From positions 1-49,767 of the forward strand of contig JAHLKH010000191.1 in assembly GCA_025526915.1 (NCBI GenBank): 49,767 bases of DNA, read 5' to 3'. Under the pieces are notes generated by a model that ran no database searches, was not told where the DNA came from, and worked only from the letters and a program-made list of their open reading frames with translations. The stretch is from Entophlyctis helioformis. Its lineage: Eukaryota > Chytridiomycota > Chytridiomycetes > Chytridiales > Chytriomycetaceae. This document shows, in pieces, positions 9,569-20,092 of the stretch (positions are counted from its first letter, which is position 1; each line of letters starts with the position of its first letter). The position numbers were made by a program, and so were the translations under genes.

Positions 9569-12500
9569 ATGAAGGCCATATTCGGACGTCGCAAGTCTGT
9601 GGCGCATTCGACGGACAAGGACAGAGATCGCGATGCAGGACAGCAGTCTGCAAGCTCCCACGACCCGCCGTCCGCCTCGATTGTCTCTCAGGGCAGCCAT
9701 CCCAGCTATCATGGCATTCCTGGCGCAGGCTCTGGCATCAGCAGCGCTGCTATCGGCAACAAGAGCAGCGCCAGCATCAACAGAAGCACGTCCAGAGATA
9801 ACACCGCCGCTGTTCACAGCGTGGGAAGTGGCAGCGTCGAGGTTGGATTACCAATCACAGCCAACGGCACCTCATCGAGTTCCATACCCAGCCGCGATCC
9901 ACTCTTTGAGTCTGCCCGTGCCGCACGATCACACGCCAACATCGGCATGGCCAGCAGCCCCAGCAACGATATGCTGCAGCAAGATTTTTCACGCAGCGCC
10001 AGAGGTCTGTTTACGAGCAGCAATCCCGGTGGTGCCGGCAAGGAGATAAGCGGATCGCCCCTCAAATTGGGTTCGTCGCTCGCGTCCGGAGGAGCACGCC
10101 TGTCAGATAACGACGACAACGACGACGACGAGCAGCAGTACCTTTCTGGTACCGGCACCGACGCTGGCAACATCGAGACATTGTCCGCGTCGGCACTCGG
10201 ACTAAAGCAGGACGCATCTGGATCGGCTGGGCCGTCCGCAGCAGGCGGCACGAGCTCAAAGTCAAGCACCTTCAAACGCTTCCGCTTCAAGAAAAAGTCC
10301 AAATCCAAGAACGCTCTTCAAGAGGGCAGCGGGCCGCCTGTCCCAGAGATCTCCGTCACGACGTCGTTCTCGCCCAGTCAGTCGCAGGCTCTGCAAGCCC
10401 CGCAGCGCCACTCATCTCGCGACGATGCGGCCAGCATCCACGAGCATGGGTCGAGTCTGCATTCGGAGCAATCCAGTGCACGTGCCTCGCGTCGAGCATC
10501 GATTGCAGGAGAGACAGAGCCACTGTCGCCGTCACGTTCGGGATCCGGCAAGTCCAATCCCTTCAAGCGTCTGTTTGGGAAGAAGAACAAGAACAAGAAT
10601 GCCTCCCTGGATGGCATCAACACGAGCGAAGCTATGGGCAGCGGCGTGATCAACGGGCCGACTTTGCCAGGCGGACCATCGCAGCTCGCCGCCATGACAA
10701 GCGTCCTGCCAGCAAGCAGCGATCCAAGCAGCCGTGGTAGCGACGCTGCGCGCCAATCTTCGACTCAGGCGGCCGGCGATGGTGCGCAGATCATGCATCG
10801 CCAAAGTACCAAAGCACGTCTTGCATCGGCCCTTGGGCACTTGGCGACAGACTCTGGAAATCTGCCTCAGTCAAACAGCAGTCTGCGTGCAAGCATCTTG
10901 TCAGCCTCGACAGGATCAGCACCTGCCTCTGGGTCAAACAGCCGCAGTAGCAGCTTCAATGATCCGCCATCGCAGTCCCAGTCCCAAATGCCACAGCGCC
11001 AGCTGCACCAGCAGCAGCTTCAGCAGATCCAGCGGCAGCAGGCTGCTGCCCACGATCAACAAAACCTGCTTCGCCAGCAACAGGCCGAACAAGAGAAACT
11101 GCAACATGACTTGGAGCTCGCGTCGACAATCGGCACAACGCTCTTGGCCCACAACAACGAACTGCAGAAGCTGGTCGAAGAGACCCAAGAGGCGTATCGC
11201 GGACTCGAGCAGGAGCGCAGCAAGCTCAGCGAGGAACTCAAAGCACAGATGCAGCTGCTCAATGAGGCACGCAATGCCAAAAAGAGTCTCGAGGACGAAC
11301 GCAACTCTGCTCGTGGTGAGGCTGAGGAGGCTGCAACGCAAATCACCCGCCTCAAGACCCAGCTTCGTCGGATCCATCTTGTCGATGCCGAAAAGGGTAG
11401 GCCTACATCAACTTTTCTGCTTTCGATGATCCTTTCTCATGCTAATCTCTGACCGTGCCACACGGCGACAGAATTGCTCCATGGACGGATCTCGGAACTG
11501 GAAACGTCCAAGGCCAATCTTGCGACCGCACTCGAGTCTGTCCGTCGCGAGATGTTCGAATCGGCAAGAGAGAAAGAGACGCTTGCCGAAAAGGTCCGCG
11601 AGCTGACCAGCGAGAACCATTGTCTGCAAGACACGGCCCACTCGATTCGCAATGCACACGATCGCGAAGTCAACGATTTACGCCGCATTGTGGGCAACCT
11701 CGAGGTGGGTCGTCAAGCTCGCTCTCGACTCGTTCAGTCACATTGATTCCTGCTAACCCTTTGAGCCTGACTGTATAGGAGGACAAGATGGATCTGCTGG
11801 GTCGCGTCGAAGAGCTCGCGGTTCGTCTGGAAGAGTCTGAAGCACGCACTGCATCCGCTGTTGCCGCAGCACGATCGCATGTTGCAGGCACGCCAGACAA
11901 CGAATCGGTTTCGAGCAGTGGCGGAAAGCTGTCGCAAATCGGTCCATTCCATATCGAGCCGTCTCTGTCGCGCGAAGTCTACCTCCAGTCCGAGCTGGAA
12001 GAGTTGCAGCAGGCTCTCGAGACAGCCGCGTCCCAAAACAACGAGTACAAGGAAATGACTGCGGAGCTGCAGGAGACCGTGCAAGCTCTGCGCGAAGAGC
12101 TTGAGAACATGGTCGCCTTGTCCCAGCCAGACAGCTCTCAGCCGGCCAAGATGCAGGAGATGCAGGAGCAGATTGCACAGCTCAACGAGGCTCTCGCCGC
12201 AGCCAAGCAGTCGTCGCAGAATGCTGCCCAAGAAGCCTCTACCAGCCGCGACTTGTGCCTCACGCTGGACAATTCAATCAAACGACTAGAAGCCTCGCTG
12301 GCTGAAAAGACGGCCGAGCTGAGCACCGCTGTGGCTGCTGGAGAAGCCCAGTCTCAAGAGTTGTCGCAGCTCCGTGCACAAATCGAGACTCTCACCACTG
12401 CCCACACTCAGCTGGCCCAAGACGCAGAGACAAGTGCCAGGGAGACTGCTCGCGTTCAAGCCGATCTGGCTGCCCAAGCCGACGCACTGGCATCTGCTCA

Positions 12501-15500
12501 AGCTCTGTTGGCGACAACAGAGGACAGTCTCGTGCAAACGCGCAACAGAGTCGAGTCCCAAGGCGAGCGGCTCATTGCCCTTACTGAGGAGAAGCAGGCG
12601 CTCGTGCACGAATCCGAATCGCAGCGTCTGGAAATCGCAGCACTGACCGAGTCCAAGCAGGCGCTCACCGCGCAACTCGAGGCTGCCCACGCAGAGTTGG
12701 CCGAGAATCAGTCGCGTTTGGATGCCACTACCGCGCAGATTGCAGCCAAGGACGCCGATTTGCTGTTGGCCATCGATGGAAACGCACGCCAGTCGCATGA
12801 TGCAGCGTTGCTAAAGGACGAGATTGGCGCATTGTCTGCAAGGGTCGCTGAGCTCCAGACGCTGCTAGAAGAGCGCAATGTGAAAGTGGCACAATCGGCT
12901 GAAGCGGCAAAGACTGCTGCACGCGAAGCATCTATGCTCCACGAGGCGAATGCCGAGTTCCAGGCCAAGATCATCGAGTTGCAAGCGAGTCTCGTCTCCA
13001 AGGACGCGGATCTTTCGGACACCACTCACAAGTTCCAGACTTCAACGGTCGAGCTGTCGGCCGTGCAAGCGCAACTCGCCATGCTGCATGCCAATTTGGC
13101 CGATTCGCAGGCTGCCAAGGAATCTCTTGCCATCCAGCTCGGTGATCTCCAAGCTGCTATTGCCCAAGACAAGGCGGATCTTGCCACCACCAAAGCTCTG
13201 TGCGAGACCCAGCTCAAGACCATCATGCAGCAGCAGAGCGACAATGCCGCACTTCATGAACAGGTTACTGCTGTGCAAGCTCAGCTCGTGCAGGCCAACT
13301 CTGACCTGGACGGTCTCCGTGGCGCTAGCCTGAAGGACAGTAAGCAGATCTCCGAAGCGGCAGCCACGATCGCATCCCACACTGCCAAGGTGCACAGCCT
13401 CGAAAGCGCGTGTCACGACGCGCAAGACCGTGTGAATCAACTCGAGGCATTGTGCGACAAGCAAGCACGCGACATTTCCGCCAAAGACACGGATCGGCGA
13501 GTGTTCAAGGCGAGTATGGACGAGCTGCGATCCGCAGTAGCCCACAAGGACTCCGAGTCTGAGGTTGCACGCTCCCGGCTTGAGTCACTTGAATCGACCG
13601 TCGCAAGTCTGCAGCGTGAAAAGGCGAGCCTGACCGCCACCCAGCACGAACTGCAACTCTCAATTGAATCCAAGGACGCTGAAATCGCTTCGTTGCACGG
13701 CATGTTCGCACTACAAACCACCCGTGTGGCGCAGCTGAATGCCGATGTCGTGTTGCTGCAGGCGGAGCTGGACGAGACTCGTTCGCGACTTTCGCACCAC
13801 GCAACGGACTTGTCAGAGGCACGTGCTGCCATCGAGCAAGCCAGGCTACAGCATCTGCAGCAGCAAACCAGTCATGCAGCGAAACTTGCCGAGCTGAAAG
13901 CCGAGTCCAAGGCTGCGGCTGAAAATGCACTCAACAAGTACCAGCAAGACATGCAGTCGCTCGAAGAAGAGCACCATGACCAAATGCTGGCCAGGGATAC
14001 GATCCACGAGTCGTTGAAAAACAAGCTTTCGCATCTCGAGCAGAAACTGTCGGCCGCCGAGCTAGAGTCGCGGACCCATGCAACAGCGACGGATGCGCTC
14101 AAGGTCGTCATTGCACGGCAAGAGGCGACGATCAAGAGCCTGCAGCAGAGTGTGGCCGAGTCGGCCGAGCGTCATGCACACGACCGCGACGAGTTTGCGG
14201 CAACAGAGGCTCGTCTGACGCAGGATCTGGCAAAACTGGCTTCTGTCAAGGAGTCGCTTGAATCGCAAAAGGGTGCCACCGCAGCCCAGGTCGCCGAGCT
14301 GACTGCCACATTGGAGCAGGAGCGTGCTGCATGGGAGACGCGTCAAGGTGCACTCAGTGCAGCAGCAGTATCTCTCGAAGCGCAGCTGGCGCAGATGATT
14401 CTGGATCGCGACGGTCTCAAGACGGACGTCGATACGCTGCGTCTGGAGAATGCCAGTCTGCAGAGCAGCATTGACCAGTTGAGGGCTGATATCGACCAGG
14501 CAGCTCAGCATCTCGCTCAGGAGCAAGCGCAACACCAGCAAAGCGTCGATGGCTTGGCCCAGCAGCATGCTGCAACCGTCGAAAAGCTTCAGGCTCAGAT
14601 TGCGGCCGCTGAAGAGCTGATTGCACAGCAGACAGTCGAGATGCAAGGACAAGCAGCAAACGCCGCCGATCTTTCGTTGCAGCTGGCCGAGTCTCGAGAA
14701 ACGGTCGACAGACTTAACCAAAGGATATCGGCTCTCGGTCAGCAATCGGACGAGCAGCAAGCAGAAGCATCGGCCAAACTCCACCAGCAGCATGCGGAGC
14801 TCACGACAACCATTGGCAGCCTCAACTCGCAGATTGCCAGTTTGCAAGAGGACATGGACGCTCTCGAAGCAGCCAAGGCAGCAGAGCTGGTCAATATCCG
14901 CGCAACATCAGCGCAACAGCTTGACTCGGTATGCAAAGACCGCGAGAAGCTGTCTGTCGAGTACATCGCCATGATCGACAACCTCCGCGCGCGTCTTGCT
15001 GAGATGGAAACCAGATTGGGCGAGGCGGCTGATGAAAAGCTGCGGCTTGTGGATGCGGTCGAGACACTGCAGACCAGCGGCCATTCCCTTGAACTGCAGC
15101 TCAAGAATGCGCAGGATCTCGCGAGTGTGCTTCAAGGTCAACTTGGCCATCTCGGGGAAACATCCGAGGAGCAGGCTGCGAGCCTGACTGCTACCATCGA
15201 GAGTCTGACTGCCCAAGTCGCGAGTCTCACTGCGGCGAATGCAGATCTGGACAAGCAAGTCGCCGAGTCGGCAAACAAGACTGCGTCGCTTCAACAGCAG
15301 CTGGGTGCACAGCAGGCAATGCTGGATGACGACGCTCAGCGTATTGCGACTCTGGACACGCACATTGCGTCGCTCGAGGATCAACTGGCGGCTGCCAAGA
15401 ACGAGATTGCGAGTCGCGATGCGCAGTTGCAGACGCTTGCGGCCGAGTCGACCGACCAGCTGTCGAGCATCCGCGAGTCATCCCAGGAGCAGGTTGCGAG

Positions 15501-18500
15501 CCTGACTGCCCAAGTCGAGAGTCTGACTGCCCAAGTGGCGAGTCTCACCGCCCAAGTCGCAGGTCTCACTGCAGCGAATGCAGATCTGGACAAGCAAGTC
15601 GCCGAGTCGGCAGACAAGACTGCATCGCTTCAACAGCAGCTGGGTGCACAGCAGGCAATGCTGGATGACGACGCTCAGCGTATTGCGACTCTGGACACGC
15701 ACACTGCGTCGCTCGAGGATCAACTGGCGGCTGCCAAGGACGAGATTGCGAGTCGCGATGCGCAGTTGCAGACGCTTGCGGCCGAGTCGACCGACCAGCT
15801 GTCGAGCATCCGCGAGTCATCCCAGGAGCAGGTTGCGAGCCTGACTGCCCAAGTCGAGAGTCTCACTGCCCAAGTCGCGAGTCTCACTGCGGCGAATGCA
15901 GATCTGGACAAGCAAGTCGCCGAGTCGGCAGACAAGACTGCGTCGCTTCAACAGCAGCTGGGTGCACAGCAGACGATGCTGGATGGCGATGCCCAGCGTA
16001 TTGCGACTCTGGACACGCACATTGCATCGCTCGAGGATCAACTGGCGGCTGCCAAGGACGAGATTGCGAGTCGCGATGCGCAGTTGCAGACGCTTGCGGC
16101 CGAGTCGACCGACCAGCTGTCGAGCATCCGCGAGTCATCCGAAGAGCAGGTTGCGAGCCTGACTGCTACCATCGAGGGTCTCACTGCCCAAGTCGCGAGT
16201 CTCACTGCGGCGAATGCAGATCTGGACAAGCAAGTCGCCGAGTCGGCAAACAAGACTGCGTCGCTTCAACAGCAGCTGGGTGCACAGCAGGCAATGCTGG
16301 ATGACGACGCTCAGCGTATTGCGACTCTGGACACGCACATTGCGTCGCTCGAGGATCAACTGGCGGCTGCCAAGGACGAGATTGCGAGTCGCGATGCGCA
16401 GTTGCAGACGCTTGCGGCCGAGTCGACCGACCAGCTGTCGAGCATCCGCGAGTCATCCCAGGAGCAGGTTGCGAGCCTGACTGCCCAAGTCGAGAGTCTG
16501 ACTGCCCAAGTGGCGAGTCTCACCGCCCAAGTCGCAAGTCTGACTGCAGCGAATGCAGATCTGGACAAGCAAGTCGCCGAGTCGGCAGACAAGACTGCGT
16601 CGCTTCAACAGCAGCTGGGTGCACAGCAGACGATGCTGGATGGCGATGCCCAGCGTATTGCGACTCTGGACACGCACATTGCATCGCTCAAGGATCAACT
16701 GGCGGCTGCCAAGGACGAGATTGCGAGTCGCGATGCGCAGTTGCAGACGCTTGCGGCCGAGTCGACCGACCAGCTGTCGAGCATCCGCGAGTCATCCCAG
16801 GAGCAGGTTGCGAGCCTGACTGCCCAAGTCGAGAGTCTGACTGCCCAAGTGGCGAGTCTCACCGCCCAAGTCGCAGGTCTCACTGCAGCGAATGCAGATC
16901 TGGACAAGCAAGTCGCCGAGTCGGCAGACAAGACTGCATCGCTTCAACAGCAGCTGGGTGCACAGCAGACGATGCTGGATGACGACGCTCAGCGTATTGC
17001 GACTCTGGACACGCACACTGCGTCGCTCGAGGATCAACTGGCGGCTGCCAAGAACGAGATTGCGAGTCGCGATGCGCAATTGCAGACGCTTGCGGCCGAG
17101 TCGACCGACCAATTGTCGAGCATCCGCGAGTCATCCCAGGAGCAGGTTGCGAGCCTGACTGCTACCATCGAGGGTCTGACTGCCCAAGTCGCGGGTCTCA
17201 CTGCCCAAGTCGCGAGTCTCACTGCGGCGAATGCAGATCTCAATTCCAAACTGTCCGCCGCACTGCAAGACCACAATGCCGAGATTACACAGCTCAATGC
17301 GGCCTTGTCGCACGAGAAAACGCAAACCGAGTCGCTGGCATCCATTGTCGATACGCTTCGTCACGAAATCGCCAGCATTCCGCCACAGTTGCCTCAGGGT
17401 GCGTCATCATCGGTTGCAGACCCTCGCGGCGCCGATACGGTCATCGAGTCGTGGGAAGCCATTGTCGACCAGGGAGCAGGGCGTGATTCGACGTATCAGC
17501 AACGATCGATAGCTGTTGGGCGTACCAGTTTCTCCGCAGACCACAGACAAGACAAGGACGAAGAGATCGCAAGTGCCATGAAGCGCGCCGAGTCGGAACG
17601 GGCACGTGCCGCCGAGGAGCGTAACCGGTTGCTGGGGCAGGTGGCGGATCTTCAGTCGCAGCTTAACGGCCAATTGGAGCTGAATGCCGTGCTCGAGCAA
17701 ACGGTATTCCAGCAGCAGGAGCAAATCGCAGCCTTCTCGTCGATCGAAACGGACGCCAGAGCACAGACGGCAGAGTCCGGCGCCGACGTTGAGGCATTGC
17801 CAAACGAGCTTGCGGTGCTGTATAGCCAGAACCGATCGCTGGTGGAAAGCAACGCGGGGCTGATGATGCAGCACAACACCGCACGCGATCGGGTTGCTGC
17901 GCTCGAGATACAGGTCGGCGACATCCAGGCGAGCCGCGACCAAGTCCTGGGTGATCTGATGCAGACACAGGCACGCAACAACGAGCTGAAGACGCTGAAC
18001 GAGTCGTCTGTCCGCGAGGCAGCCGAAACCAAGGAGCAGGTTGCCAAGCTGGCTTTGACATCCGCATCGGCTGAAACGCGTATCGCAGATCTCGAGGCAC
18101 AGCAGACAGAGTACGTACGAATGATAGGCGAGTACACGGCACTGATCGACCAGCTCGAGGTCCAGCTGCAGGCCAAGGCAAACGAAACACTTGCTGCGGC
18201 TGATGTGCATGCTGATGTGCAGGCCCAAACCCGTGCCCATGAGCAAGCACTCGCCGAATCCCACGGCATCATCCTGAATCTCCAGTCCCAGCTCAATGCC
18301 GCCAACACGCGCATCGCCGACCTTGCTCAAGCAGAGACCGCTGCCGCCGAGCTCCAGGCTGCCAACGACGAGCTGCGCCGCCAAATTGCCGAACTCACGG
18401 CCGAGACCGAGTCTCTGCAGACTTCGTTTATCAACCAGCGAGTGGAAGTCGACCAGCTGTCAGCCGACCTTGCCGCCGCCAACGAGACGCTTTACCGCCA

Positions 18501-19702
18501 AGAGCACGAGGCCGAGTCGCTCTCCAAGGAGCAGTACGACCAGATCGTCGCCCTGTCGATGGAGATCCGCCAACTGACGACCATGATCGAGAGCGAGCGG
18601 GCTGTCGCGGCTGCCCAAAAGACCGAGCTGGAGACGCTGAAAACACACGTGGCGGAGCTGGAGCATATCCGAGCGCATGCGATCCATTCTGTAGGGCAGA
18701 TCCACGAGGAGAAGACGCGGATCGAGCGGCGGCTGTCGAGTCTTAAACTGGATGTGTGGGAGAGGGATATGCAGATCGAGAACCTGCGCAAGAGCATGAC
18801 GGATCGCATGAATGCAGGCGGGTCTGAGGCTGCCGACGATCAAGGGACACGGTCGGATGCTGGCGTTGTCGCTTCAGCCGACGCTTCGACGCAGGCTGGC
18901 GCAAGTCGAGGCGATGGCGTTGTAGTGCGGGACGTTGCTGACGCCGAGTGCCAGACGGATGCCGTGGAGAGTGGCAACGACGTCCAGCCGCTGCGTGTGG
19001 ATGTCGCGCCGAGTTCCCTTCCGACTGCAGACGCAGCCAAGGATCGCCATGTTGGGCTGGATGCTGTGGACCATGTGTCGCCGTCGAGCACGCTGGCTGC
19101 TGATACACCTGCTGCTGCACGCGATAAACTGGCGGAGCTGGGCGAGACGCCGCGAACCGCAGATGCAGACATGCGCGAAGCCGCCACGGCAGTTGTTCCA
19201 ACCATGCCAGGTGCACAGCAGCCGGCACAACCGGCACCTGCGGACAAGAGCAGCGTCGTAGAAGTCGCGTTGTCGTCGGCGCTGGTCACGCAGGACCTGA
19301 TGCACGGCATTCTGGGCATGCCAACCAACGATGCCATTGTCCAAGTGCGCAAAGGTAACCTTTGAGCTGCCCATGCTTGTCGCATTCATGCATTGCCTTG
19401 CAGGCTGCTAACGCGGCTCGTACCTGGCAGACGACTTCCACCATATCCATCTCGGATACATGCTGGCCATCAGTGCTGTCTTTTTCATGTAAGCCGCATT
19501 CTCCTGCTCTCTCCAACACTGCATCTGCCATGATGCCACGCACTCACGCCCTATCAGATCCCTGCCCATTTCGTTTTACATTGCAACAGACCAGCCGCCA
19601 ACGCATGCATGGAAAGTCGGCAGTCAGATCTTTGGACTCGCCATTGCAGCGCTGATCCTCCGCCGGCCACGACGCCTCGAAATTGAGCCTGCAGAAGCAT
19701 AA
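9569..19702 (+). CDS. Giant tail-anchored coiled-coil protein (3,279 residues)
   Basis: Five exons join in phase: 9569-11396, 11472-11704, 11779-19354, 19431-19488 and 19558-19702 (9,840 nt). Introns are 69-76 bp with clear CTAAC-type branch points (for example near 11751 and 19408). Residues 1-480 are Ser/Ala-rich and low in structure, with two related basic motifs: FKRFRFKKKSKSKNA (near 235) and FKRLFGKKNKNKNA (near 332). From about 490 to about 3130 the protein is almost unbroken Gln/Glu/Ala/Leu heptad coiled coil. Residues about 1840-2504 are six near-identical 106- or 113-residue repeats. The C-terminus ends in a hydrophobic segment (3222-3241), a short polar loop, a second short hydrophobic segment (3253-3266) and RRPRR. 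I infer a long rod anchored by its C-terminus to a membrane, as in giantin-like golgins, but I do not recognise an orthologue. Confidence 0.85.
15239..17230 (+). repeat. Six-copy in-frame tandem repeat, 318/339-bp units
   Basis: A near-identical segment recurs with starts at 15239, 15578, 15896, 16214, 16553 and 16892, with a diverging seventh start at 17231. Spacings are 339, 318, 318, 339, 339 and 339 bp. The 21-bp difference is exactly one seven-residue heptad (SLTAQVA or a variant), so unit length changes by whole coiled-coil turns. Single-residue variants (AMLDDD/TMLDGD, THIASL/THTASL, KNEIAS/KDEIAS, ANKTAS/ADKTAS) are shuffled among copies, which suggests unequal crossing-over or gene conversion. 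Confidence 0.95.
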
Positions 19703-20092
19703 GTGTGTGTCATCTCGTTTCAAGGGTGATTGCAGCGAATAAACGCTGCTGTCCAGCTACCTTGGGTCTTGGCTTTGGGATCATGAGAGAGAGAGATCGT
19801 TTTAATGCCAAACCAGGCTTGCTATGCGTTCCCGGATGGGTCACATCTCGCAGTTGTCGTCTTGGACTGTGCGCAATCCACTTACGGAGCTGAAAGACGC
19901 AGCCCAGTTTCCAGAGCCACTCGAGCCAGATCAGTTGTGGTGTGTCCAAGACGATCCAAAGCATTCCTTGATATTGGCTTGTGTGTCGGTTTCGTTTTCA
20001 ACACAATGGCAGGCATCTCTAGCGCCCTTTCCAATGAATCAAGCAATCTGACCACAGGCTGAGCGCTCCCATCTCTCACAGATCATCAATTG
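19703..20092. other. Intergenic region
   Basis: These 390 bp lie between the stop codon of the giant coiled-coil gene and the proposed start of the inversin-like gene. They should hold the 3' UTR of the first and the promoter of the second. A GAGAGAGA run sits near 19788-19796. I see no supported coding sequence or RNA gene. Confidence 0.5.
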
